Of a stretch of DNA of 13,160 nt, positions 1-6,694 are shown in pieces. The notes under the pieces are model-generated. The model saw only the letters and a program-made list of their open reading frames with translations. It made no database searches and had not been told where the DNA came from. The stretch's first letter is position 1; every line of letters begins with the position of its first letter. Where the stretch lies: positions 1 through 13,160 of the forward strand of contig PBWY01000087.1 in assembly GCA_002727395.1 (NCBI GenBank). The letters are read 5' to 3'. This DNA is from Rhodospirillales bacterium. Its GTDB lineage: Bacteria > Pseudomonadota > Alphaproteobacteria > MPNO01 > UBA2964. The translations under genes and the position numbers were made by a program.

Positions 1-288
1 AAGAGAACCTTGAACAGCCAAAGCATTTATGACGGTCGCTAACATTCCCATGTAGTCAGCAGTGCCTCTTTCTATACCTTGGCTTGCCGCATCTATACCC
101 CTGAAAAAGTTTCTGCCCCCAATTACTAGACATACTTCACAGCCTAATTCGAGAACATTTTTAACTTCATTTGCTATTCGTACGACAGTGTCAGTGTCAA
201 GGCCAAATTCTTTTTTACCCATGAGGGCTTCACCAGACAATTTTAACAATACCCGGTGATATTTAACTTTTTCGGTTTTTACCCCCAT
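1..288 (-). CDS. pyrH: UMP kinase, N-terminal part (cut by window edge)
   Basis: This is the first 96 residues of a cytoplasmic UMP kinase of the amino-acid-kinase fold, which phosphorylates UMP to UDP for pyrimidine nucleotide synthesis. The reading frame is open to the window edge, so the C-terminal portion (about 140-150 residues in the family) lies outside. Visible hallmarks are the LKLSGEALMG strand-loop at residues 16-24 and TADYMGMLATVINAL at 76-90. The start ATG (286-288) follows a good Shine-Dalgarno sequence, AAGGGG, 6 bases upstream. It is the third gene of an rpsB-tsf-pyrH cluster, 50 bases after tsf, so probably co-transcribed. Odd point: the usual GGGNxFRG nucleotide-binding loop reads GGRNFFRG (residues 57-64), with Arg59 encoded by AGA where GGA would restore Gly. 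Identification is confident; the activity of this variant is not known. Confidence 0.93.
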   Translation of the reverse strand, partial: MGVKTEKVKYHRVLLKLSGEALMGKKEFGLDTDTVVRIANEVKNVLELGCEVCLVIGGRNFFRGIDAASQGIERGTADYMGMLATVINALAVQGSL

Positions 289-338
289 CGACTGCCCCTT
301 GAATTACCTAGTATGTAGTTACTTTTGTTTAATATATG

Positions 339-1262
339 TTAGCCTTTTGCCGCGGCGTTGACCTCCGCAACAAAATCGTCTTCTTCTTTTTCAACACCCT
401 CACCCAACACGTATCGTACAAACCCTTCCAAGGAAATAGTTGCTCCAGCCTCTTTCTCCGCTCCTTCAAGAACTTTAGAAATTTTTGTTTCCCCGTCGAT
501 CACAAAAGTTTGCTCAAGAAAAACTGTTTCTTCAAAATATTTTCGTAACCTTCCATCAACCATCTTACCGATGATTTCTTCCGGTTTACCACTTTCCCTC
601 GCCTGTTCAGTTAAAATTGCTCGTTCACGCTCGAGTTCTGTTTCTTCAACATCCTCGATAGAAATCCAACGAGGAGCGGCTGCAGCAACATGCATTGCAA
701 GTTGCTTTCCTAGATTAGATAAAACTTCCTCATCACCTTCAGACTCCAAAGCTACAAGAACGGCAATCCGTCCCATACCAGCCGAAATAGCATTATGAAC
801 ATAACTACTAACAATACCATTTTTTACAGAGAGACCCTCAGCCCGACGAAAGTTAATATTCTCTCCAATGGTTGCAATTAAATTTTTTAAAGCATCGCTG
901 ACAGAAATTTTATTACTAAATTCAGCGTTCAGAATTGCCGAAAGGTGCCCCTCTTTTTCTAGAGAAATGGCTCCCACTCTGGATACAAAATCTTGAAAAT
1001 CCGAATTTCTTGCAACAAAATCTGTTTCAGCATTAATTTCTATTACAGCGCCAGATTGAGATACGGAGTTTACAGCCACTAGGCCTTCTGCCGCCACTCT
1101 ACCGGCTTTCTTTGCTGCCGCAGCCAATCCAGACTTCCGCAACCAATCAATAGCAGTCTCTAAATCTCCCTCAGCTTCTGTCAGCGCTTTCTTGCAATCC
1201 ATCATGCCTGCACCAGTCTTTTCCCTTAACTCCTTAACTAGTGAAGCTGTAATCTCTGTCAT
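339..1262 (-). CDS. tsf: Elongation factor Ts
   Basis: This gene encodes EF-Ts, the guanine-nucleotide exchange factor that releases GDP from EF-Tu during translation elongation. The 307-residue length is typical for the family. An N-terminal UBA-like domain is visible (residues 1-55, with LREKTGAGMMDCKKAL at 12-27), followed by the diagnostic TDFVARN motif at 80-86 in the core domain and MHVAAAAPRW in the second half. The ATG at 1260-1262 follows the Shine-Dalgarno sequence AAGGA with a 7-base spacer. It lies 34 bases downstream of rpsB and 50 bases upstream of pyrH, the classic rpsB-tsf(-pyrH) order, so it is presumably expressed from the rpsB promoter and subject to any S2 control there. 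No abnormality seen. Confidence 0.97.
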   Translation of the reverse strand: MTEITASLVKELREKTGAGMMDCKKALTEAEGDLETAIDWLRKSGLAAAAKKAGRVAAEGLVAVNSVSQSGAVIEINAETDFVARNSDFQDFVSRVGAISLEKEGHLSAILNAEFSNKISVSDALKNLIATIGENINFRRAEGLSVKNGIVSSYVHNAISAGMGRIAVLVALESEGDEEVLSNLGKQLAMHVAAAAPRWISIEDVEETELERERAILTEQARESGKPEEIIGKMVDGRLRKYFEETVFLEQTFVIDGETKISKVLEGAEKEAGATISLEGFVRYVLGEGVEKEEDDFVAEVNAAAKG

Positions 1263-1296
1263 GGCGTAATCCTTGATTTATCCTAGGTCTACTAAT

Positions 1297-2169
1297 TTAT
1301 GATTTTGCGGCTTCACCTTCCACGGGAGAAATTGCTTCTTTTTCAAGCTCGGCGTCAGGATTAGTTTCAGATTCGACCTTTTCCTCCAACTTAATCTCTG
1401 AGGCTGGTTCCTCTGCGACCGGAGCGTTCTCTTGAACCCGTAGATCCACTTCCGCCCCTACATCAGTTCCAGCGGCTATAGCTTCTTGTTGTAAACCATC
1501 CAACACTGCATCAGCTAATAGATTACAATACAATGCAATAGAACGAATAGCATCATCGTTACCAGGGACAGGGTAAGTTATGCCCATAGGATCACAATTA
1601 CTATCTAGCACAGCAACTACAGGTATTCCCAGTTTTTGAGCTTCCTTGATCGCTATACTTTCCTTATTGGTGTCAATCACAAATATTATATCTGGGAGAC
1701 CACCCATTTCTTTTATACCACCTAAGGCGCGCTCTAATTTGTCCCTATCACGGGTCCGCATAAGTAGTTCTTTTTTGGTAAGGCCAACCTCTGTCTGCGA
1801 AAGCAACTCGTCATATTCTCGCAAGCGCTTGATTGAAGCTGTAATAGTCTTCCAATTCGTTAACATTCCACCAAGCCAACGATGATCGACGTAATACTGA
1901 CCACATCTCTTCGCCGCCTCTGAAATTTGTTCTCCGGCCTGGCGCTTTGTTCCAACAAACAAAACCCTACCGCCCCCGCTTACAACGTCACGAACAGCCT
2001 GTAACGCAGCATGCAACATAGGAACGCTCTGACGAAGATCCAAAATATGGATCCCATTTCTGACACCATAAATGTATGGTGCCATTTTGGGATTCCAGCG
2101 TCTCGTATGGTGTCCAAAATGAACGCCAGCCTCTAAAAGTTGGCGCATAGAAAAAGTAGGCAATGCCAT
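1297..2169 (-). CDS. rpsB: 30S ribosomal protein S2
   Basis: S2 is a late-assembling protein of the 30S subunit, at the head-body junction on the solvent side. The two family signatures are clear: LLEAGVHFGHHTRRWNPKM (residues 11-29) and PDIIFVIDTNKESIAIKEA (159-177). The ribosomal core ends near residue 235. The remaining 55 residues are a low-complexity tail rich in Glu, Val and Ala, making the protein 290 residues against roughly 240 in E. coli. Acidic S2 tails of this kind occur in other alphaproteobacteria. The start ATG follows AAAAGGA with a 6-base spacer. First gene of the rpsB-tsf-pyrH cluster, with a 203-base leader/intergenic region behind dnaE. Confidence 0.97.
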   Translation of the reverse strand: MALPTFSMRQLLEAGVHFGHHTRRWNPKMAPYIYGVRNGIHILDLRQSVPMLHAALQAVRDVVSGGGRVLFVGTKRQAGEQISEAAKRCGQYYVDHRWLGGMLTNWKTITASIKRLREYDELLSQTEVGLTKKELLMRTRDRDKLERALGGIKEMGGLPDIIFVIDTNKESIAIKEAQKLGIPVVAVLDSNCDPMGITYPVPGNDDAIRSIALYCNLLADAVLDGLQQEAIAAGTDVGAEVDLRVQENAPVAEEPASEIKLEEKVESETNPDAELEKEAISPVEGEAAKS

Positions 2170-2296
2170 AATATGTCCTTTTCTCCGGTTGGTTCGTCCG
2201 CGATAAAAGTCCGGTCAGGTTCTGACTGACTCAAACACCGGAACAACGCTCCCTATATGTAGTGAGAACGTCGCAAAACCGCGTGCGATTTCAAAT
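2170..2296 (-). promoter_or_regulatory. Candidate structured 5' leader of rpsB
   Basis: The sequence between the proposed transcription start (about 2296) and the rpsB ATG has pairing potential. One TCCGGT (minus strand, 2242-2237) is complementary to two separate ACCGGA copies. The first copy (2215-2210) forms a hairpin that also nests TCAG/CTGA. The second (2189-2184) lies just 5' of the Shine-Dalgarno AGGA. The two pairings are mutually exclusive, and the second would place a stem against the ribosome-binding site. S2 is known to repress its own operon in E. coli through the rpsB leader; a similar role here is inference. No match to a named RNA family was recognised. Confidence 0.35.
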
Positions 2297-2302
2297 GATA
2301 GC

Positions 2303-2331
2303 TTGATAAACTCTGAATACAGAAAATTCAA
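2303..2331 (-). promoter_or_regulatory. Candidate sigma70-type promoter for rpsB-tsf-pyrH
   Basis: On the minus strand TTGAAT (2331-2326) and TATCAA (2308-2303) are separated by 17 bases, each matching four of six consensus positions. This predicts a transcript start near 2296 and a leader of about 126 bases. A promoter is expected here because a ribosomal-protein cluster follows a replication gene, but the match is moderate and the region is AT-rich. Confidence 0.35.
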
Positions 2332-2364
2332 GAATTATTGTAAAAAATTTACTTACAATAATTC
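2332..2364. repeat. Perfect 12-bp inverted repeat after dnaE
   Basis: GAATTATTGTAA (2332-2343) and TTACAATAATTC (2353-2364) are exact inverted copies around a 9-base loop. The repeat begins 8 bases past the dnaE stop on the minus strand and ends next to the proposed rpsB -35 box. It could be a weak AT-rich hairpin in the dnaE tail or an operator for the rpsB promoter. Its left arm (minus-strand sense) shares three bases with the neighbouring hairpin at 2362-2394. Confidence 0.5.
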
Positions 2365-2394
2365 GGAAGCACTCATAATTCCCTGAGTTCCGAA
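2362..2394 (-). terminator. Hairpin spanning the dnaE stop codon (possible terminator)
   Basis: Reading the minus strand, TTCGGAA (2394-2388) pairs with TTCCGAA (2368-2362), and inside it CTCA (2387-2384) pairs with TGAG (2375-2372). This leaves an 8-base loop and a 3-base bulge. The dnaE TGA (2375-2373) lies within the inner stem. The tail is TTATTGTAAG, U-rich but not a clean U-run, so termination may be partial. Confidence 0.4.
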
Positions 2395-3740
2395 ACACCT
2401 GGAATAACCTCAATTTCAGACTTCATATCTTGTGTTATCATATAACCCTTAGGAAGTAACAATTCTACAGATTCATCGGCAGTAATACCGAGAACCAAAT
2501 ATATTTTTCCTTTTCCTTCATTGCCTTTTTCAATAGCACTTTTTAAGCTCTCAAGCGATGCTGTTTCATTCAAGAAGATTTTTACGCCTCCGCTAACATT
2601 CTCAGCGGCTTTTTCAAGACATTGAAGATTCAAACAGCTAAATTTTAAATCATCACCCTCAGCCCTTACCTCACAGGTAATCAATACAGCTTTTCCGGGT
2701 TGAATAAGTTCTCTTGAAGTTGATAACACCTCGGAAAAAACCACTACCTCAAACATTCCCTCTTTACCTGAAAAGCGGATAAAGGCGAATTTATTTCCCT
2801 TAGAAGATGTACGCTTTCTTATGGAATCTATTACACCGGCTAATTTTGGCCTTGTGCCTACCGAATTTATACCCAAAGACGCATATGACTGAACGCCAAG
2901 CCTATCAAGCGTACCTCCATATGCATCAAGCGGGTGATCAGAAAGATAGAACCCTACTGATTCGAATTCCTTCCCTAGTCTCTCCAGCTTTGGCCAATCA
3001 TTTACATCCTGAAAGTTTTGTTTTTCAACCTTGGTTGTAAGCGCTTCCTCTGAAAATAGATTTTCCTGATTATTTTCCCTTTCACGATCTGATGCTAATG
3101 CCGTTTTTGTAATAATATCAGTACTGTTAAATAATTTTTTTCTATTAATTTCTAAGGAGTCAAAAGCACCAGCAGTAATTAAGTTTTCTATCAGACGCTT
3201 GTTAACCACCTTTCCATTTAGGCGTTTGGCAAAATCCATAACATTAGCGAATGGACCGCCTGACGTCCTCTCTTTTACCAAGCTTTCCATAGCTTTATCA
3301 CCAACATTTTTTACCGCTGAAAGAGCATAAAGAACCGCTCCTTTTTCGCCGGCTGATTTCGGTTTCCGAACTGCAAAACTCGCATGGGATTCATTTATAT
3401 CTGGTGGAATTAAGTCAATGCTTAGCCTAGAAAGTTCCTGTCGGTAAACGTTCAACTTATCGGTATTTCCCATGTCGAGTGTCATGGAAGCCGCTATGAA
3501 TTCAACAGGATAATTTGCTTTTAACCATGCGGTTTGATAGGCAACTACTGCATAGGCGGCCGCATGTGATTTATTAAATCCATAACCCGCAAATTTATCT
3601 ACCTGATCAAATATTTGAGCCGCCTTTTCTGCATCAACACCTCTCTCTTTGGCTCCCTCAACAAAAACATTTCTTTGGGCTTCCATTTCTTTTTTTATTT
3701 TTTTTTCCCATTGCTCTTCGCAATAAGTCAGCATTTCCAA
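2373..3740 (-). CDS. dnaE: DNA polymerase III subunit alpha, C-terminal part (downstream frame of split dnaE)
   Basis: This frame encodes the last part of DnaE. DnaE-like sequence starts at IKKEMEAQ just after the A9 run (about 3698); residues upstream of that, from a TTG at 3740 or ATG at 3734, are an out-of-frame overlap with no family resemblance. Visible parts, numbered for a joined 1154-residue protein: the fingers end (GYGFNKSHAAAYA, about 751-763), a helix-hairpin-helix region (SAVKNVGDKA, about 840-849), an OB-fold (about 996-1069, beginning PKLAGVIDSIRKRT) and the C-terminal region that in E. coli contacts the clamp and tau. The ATG at 3734 has no suitably spaced ribosome-binding site, so independent translation is unlikely. 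I infer it is made only as a fusion with the upstream frame (3658-5838); the whole gene spans 2373-5838. Confidence 0.85.
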   Translation of the reverse strand: MEMLTYCEEQWEKKIKKEMEAQRNVFVEGAKERGVDAEKAAQIFDQVDKFAGYGFNKSHAAAYAVVAYQTAWLKANYPVEFIAASMTLDMGNTDKLNVYRQELSRLSIDLIPPDINESHASFAVRKPKSAGEKGAVLYALSAVKNVGDKAMESLVKERTSGGPFANVMDFAKRLNGKVVNKRLIENLITAGAFDSLEINRKKLFNSTDIITKTALASDRERENNQENLFSEEALTTKVEKQNFQDVNDWPKLERLGKEFESVGFYLSDHPLDAYGGTLDRLGVQSYASLGINSVGTRPKLAGVIDSIRKRTSSKGNKFAFIRFSGKEGMFEVVVFSEVLSTSRELIQPGKAVLITCEVRAEGDDLKFSCLNLQCLEKAAENVSGGVKIFLNETASLESLKSAIEKGNEGKGKIYLVLGITADESVELLLPKGYMITQDMKSEIEVIPGVSELREL

Positions 3741-5838
3741 GACTATAACCTGAGAGGACTTTAGCGATTTCCATAACCTGCTCTTGATATATGATCACAC
3801 CAAATGTCTCTTTTAATATTTCCTCAAGCTCTGGGTGCAGGTAGTCAGGCTCCTCGTAACCATGTTTACAAGCAATGTATCGGGGAATGTTGTCCATAGG
3901 ACCAGGCCGATAAAGTGCTACCAGTGCAATGATGTCTTCAAAACAGTCGGGTTTCATCTGCTTTAAAACGTCCCGCATACCTGTGCTTTCCAGCTGGAAT
4001 ACTCCTACGGTATCACCACCACCCAACATATCGTAAGTTAGGGTATCATTTAGTGGAATTTTATCCAGATCAACATTGAAGCCACTTTCTTGAATTAAAT
4101 TAATCGTTTTATCTAAAACTGTAAGAGTTTTTAGCCCTAAAAAATCGAACTTAACTAAGCCAGCAGCCTCCGCATATTTCATTGAAAATTGAGTAGCGGC
4201 CATATCAGAACGAGGGTCTTGGTAAAGTGGAACAAACTCATCTAGGCGCTGATCACCAATCACTAACCCCGCCGCATGAGTAGATGCATGCCGATATAAG
4301 CCCTCAAGTTTTAAACCAATATCAAACAAACGAGAAACCTGCTCATCTCCATCTCTTAACGTTACAAGTTCCGGTTCAATTTTTAATGCCTCTTCTAGAG
4401 ACGGAGGGTTGGCTGGATTATAGGGTATAAGTTTACAAATCCTATCTACATAACCGTAAGGCATGCCTAGAACCCGCCCCACGTCGCGTAAAACCGCTTT
4501 GGCCTGTAATTTTCCAAATGTAATAATTTGGGCAACCCTATCAGGCGCATATTTTTCTTTAACATAATTTATTACTTCATCTCGACGATCCTGGCAGAAA
4601 TCGATATCAAAATCTGGCATTGATACCCGTTCAGGGTTCAAAAACCTCTCGAATAGTAACCCGAACTTGAGCGGATCTAAGTCAGTGATTGTTAGAGCCC
4701 AAGCAACTACAGAGCCTGCTCCCGAACCTCTACCGGGGCCCACAGGGATATTTTGGCCTTTTGCCCACTGGATAAAATCAGCAACAATCAAAAAATACCC
4801 CGGGAAACCCATGTCATTTATGACTTCTAATTCGAAATTAATACGGGTTTTATATGGTAAAACCTCCTGACCCTTGATCCCTAGGCTGTTTAACCTTTTT
4901 TCTAGCCCATCATGAGATGCCTGCCGTAACTGCTCAGCTTCAGTTTTTTCTCCTGTTGTTGGAAATGCCGGTAGCATCGACGAGTGCTCCTGCGGTGCAA
5001 AAGCACACCTTTTTGCAATTACGACCGTGTTGTCTATTGCCTCAGGAATATCTGAGAAAATTTCTTTCATTTCAGATTCCGAGCGGAATCCATGTAAACG
5101 GGTCAAACGTCTTCTATTTGGGTCATCAATATGTTTGCGTTCCGCGATACACATTAATGCATCATGGGCTTCAAACATGCTTTCGTCTGAGAAAAAACAA
5201 TCATTGGTAGCAACCAATGGAATATCGTGTTCGAATGCCAACGTAACGAAAGAGTTCTCAATTTTCTCTTCATCTATGGTTCCATGGCGCATGAGTTCGA
5301 TATAGAGCCGACCGGGGAATAATGATTTCAAATGTTTTAACATCAACACAGAAAAATCATTTTGTCCTTCAGCTAATAATTTACCCAACGCTCCACTCGA
5401 CCCGCCCGATAAAGCGATTAAACCATCAGTGTAACCAGTCAAATCGGAAAACTGTATATGAGCTTGCTCTTCGGGCAATGTATCCAGAAAAGACTTACTA
5501 ACTAACTTGATTAAATTACGATAACCCTCTTGGGATTGAACAAGTAATACTAATGTATCAAAACAATTTTCTTCCAAACTTGTCTTATATAAGGCTTCAC
5601 CCCCACAATCATTCGGCCGTTTGACCAGCATTTGACATCCAATTATGGGTTGAATGCCTGCTTTTGAGGCGGCAAGAGAAAATTCAAGAGCTCCAAATAG
5701 GTTACCACTATCGGTCAATGCAACCGCAGGCATAGAATAATCTTTGCAAAGAGATACTAATTCCTCAACCTTAATCGCACCCTCTGAAAGAGAATAGGCA
5801 GAATGAACCCGCAAATGGATAAAATTTGATAACTTCAT
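3658..5838 (-). CDS. dnaE: DNA polymerase III subunit alpha, N-terminal part (upstream frame of split dnaE)
   Basis: This is the catalytic part of the replicative DNA polymerase. The PHP domain opens with HLRVHSAYSLSEG (residues 8-20). The palm carries GPGRGSGAGS (367-376), the acidic motif PDFDIDF (408-414) and the third catalytic Asp in KFDFLGL (563-569, D565). The thumb and fingers follow, up to RRAMGKK (707-713). After residue 713 the frame reads 13 non-homologous residues (NKKRNGSPKK...) and stops at 3658-3660. Family members continue MGKKI(K/x)xEM, which is found in the +1 frame at the A9 run. Joining 713 residues here to 441 downstream gives 1154, the normal DnaE length. The ATG (5836-5838) has no Shine-Dalgarno sequence and lies about 17 bases from the predicted transcript start. 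If unrepaired, the product would lack the fingers end, OB-fold and tau-binding region and could not function as a replicase. Confidence 0.93.
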   Translation of the reverse strand: MKLSNFIHLRVHSAYSLSEGAIKVEELVSLCKDYSMPAVALTDSGNLFGALEFSLAASKAGIQPIIGCQMLVKRPNDCGGEALYKTSLEENCFDTLVLLVQSQEGYRNLIKLVSKSFLDTLPEEQAHIQFSDLTGYTDGLIALSGGSSGALGKLLAEGQNDFSVLMLKHLKSLFPGRLYIELMRHGTIDEEKIENSFVTLAFEHDIPLVATNDCFFSDESMFEAHDALMCIAERKHIDDPNRRRLTRLHGFRSESEMKEIFSDIPEAIDNTVVIAKRCAFAPQEHSSMLPAFPTTGEKTEAEQLRQASHDGLEKRLNSLGIKGQEVLPYKTRINFELEVINDMGFPGYFLIVADFIQWAKGQNIPVGPGRGSGAGSVVAWALTITDLDPLKFGLLFERFLNPERVSMPDFDIDFCQDRRDEVINYVKEKYAPDRVAQIITFGKLQAKAVLRDVGRVLGMPYGYVDRICKLIPYNPANPPSLEEALKIEPELVTLRDGDEQVSRLFDIGLKLEGLYRHASTHAAGLVIGDQRLDEFVPLYQDPRSDMAATQFSMKYAEAAGLVKFDFLGLKTLTVLDKTINLIQESGFNVDLDKIPLNDTLTYDMLGGGDTVGVFQLESTGMRDVLKQMKPDCFEDIIALVALYRPGPMDNIPRYIACKHGYEEPDYLHPELEEILKETFGVIIYQEQVMEIAKVLSGYSLGNADLLRRAMGKKNKKRNGSPKKCFC
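3690..3706 (-). other. A9-T-A7 slippery tract: site of the dnaE frame change
   Basis: On the minus strand the sequence is ATGGG, nine A, one T, seven A, then GAAATGG. In the upstream frame it reads GGA AAA AAA AAT AAA AAA AGA. Removing one A from the A9 run (3698-3706) gives GGA AAA AAA ATA AAA AAA GAA ATG, that is MGKKIKKEM, which matches the conserved DnaE sequence. Removing one from the A7 run (3690-3696) would give Asn in place of the usual Ile, so A9 is the likelier site. Runs of nine A are known substrates for RNA-polymerase slippage and also prone to replication and sequencing indels. Confidence 0.85.
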
Positions 5839-5861
5839 TATTTAAAATTTACACGAACCCG

Positions 5862-5867
5862 ATTATA
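5862..5867 (-). promoter_or_regulatory. Candidate dnaE -10 element
   Basis: A perfect TATAAT on the minus strand lies 24 bases before the dnaE ATG and predicts a transcript with a leader of about 17 bases. No convincing -35 box is present at 16-18 bases (TTTCCT at 17). The 172 bases between lolD and dnaE (5839-6010) otherwise show only AT-rich sequence and a weak hairpin; dnaE may also be read from upstream genes. Confidence 0.35.
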
Positions 5868-6010
5868 AGTCATTAGAACAAAACAGGAAACAACAAGATA
5901 AAGTATTTGACAAATTTATTCGGTACAATATTTAGTATCTAAACCTTGCTAACTTATTGAATTCCCTTATTTTTTTTAAGGAAGAACGAATCGGCAACAA
6001 AAATGGAGTT

Positions 6011-6694
6011 CTAAACGTCAATTAATAATCCTTCTTTAATTAAAATAATCCGATCCATTCTCTCAGCCAACTTCATATTATGGGTGGCAACAAGCGCAGA
6101 AACCTTAAAATTTTTAACAATCTCCAATAACAACTCCAGAGTATAATTAGCCGTTTCTTCATCCAAGTTTCCAGTTGGCTCGTCGGCTAATAATACAGCC
6201 GGTTCATTGGCTAAGGCCCTGGCAATAGCCACTCTTTGTTGCTCCCCTCCAGATAATTCGGATGGTAGATGCAACATACGATCCTTTAAACCTACATCAA
6301 ACAATAATTCTTTTGCTCGACCTTGGGCTATGGGTTTTTCTATGCCTGATATCATTTGCGGTAGTATGATATTCTCCATAGCCGAAAATTCAGGAAGTAG
6401 ATTATGAAACTGATAAACAAAACCTACGGCGGTCTGCCTTCGTAAGGTACGCTCGTAATCGTTGCAATTAGTGCAATCTTCTCCATTTATATATACACGT
6501 CCACTATTTGGACGTTCCAATAACCCTGCAATATGCAGAAGAGTAGATTTTCCAGTACCGGAAGGTCCTACTAACGCAGTGATTGTTCCCGCAGGAACTG
6601 TTAATGAGGCTCCTCTCAATATTTCTAAATTTTTAACACCCTGTTTGTAACGGTGTTCTATCGAATCCAATCTTAGACGGGCTTCATCATTCAT
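6011..6694 (-). CDS. lolD: Lipoprotein-releasing ABC transporter ATP-binding protein LolD
   Basis: LolD is the ATPase of the inner-membrane LolCDE complex, which extracts mature lipoproteins from the inner membrane and hands them to the carrier LolA. ABC motifs, numbered from an upstream TTG (6707-6709; subtract 5 for the ATG): Walker A GPSGTGKS (48-55), Q-loop Gln100, signature LSGGEQQ (152-158), Walker B LLADEPTG (173-180) and switch His210. I chose the ATG at 6692-6694, overlapping the lolC/E stop by 8 bases, because homologues begin close to this point (RLRLDSIEHRY). The TTG start would add five residues and enlarge the overlap to 23 bases. The overlap suggests translational coupling with its membrane partner, and this adjacency is what distinguishes it from other ABC ATPases such as FtsE or MacB. 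Confidence 0.93.
   Translation of the reverse strand: MNDEARLRLDSIEHRYKQGVKNLEILRGASLTVPAGTITALVGPSGTGKSTLLHIAGLLERPNSGRVYINGEDCTNCNDYERTLRRQTAVGFVYQFHNLLPEFSAMENIILPQMISGIEKPIAQGRAKELLFDVGLKDRMLHLPSELSGGEQQRVAIARALANEPAVLLADEPTGNLDEETANYTLELLLEIVKNFKVSALVATHNMKLAERMDRIILIKEGLLIDV

Noticed and set aside
358..798. Plus-strand open frame of 146 codons antisense to tsf
   Set aside because: It lies wholly opposite a well-conserved gene, resembles no family and has no ribosome-binding site; the same holds for the other long antisense frames opposite rpsB, dnaE, lolC/E and the permease.
2373..3740. The downstream dnaE frame as an independent gene or a naturally split DnaE subunit
   Set aside because: Family-like sequence begins only after the A9 run; the TTG/ATG starts at 3740/3734 have no properly spaced ribosome-binding site and encode out-of-frame residues.
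3658..3740. Intein at the dnaE break, as in cyanobacterial split DnaE
   Set aside because: No extra sequence separates the two halves and there are no intein motifs; the frames overlap with a one-base shift.
5963..5983. Hairpin TTCCTTA-A6-TAAGGGA between lolD and dnaE as a terminator
   Set aside because: Only 7 pairs including a G-U, AT-rich, and no U-run follows on the minus strand; on the plus strand there is no transcript to end.
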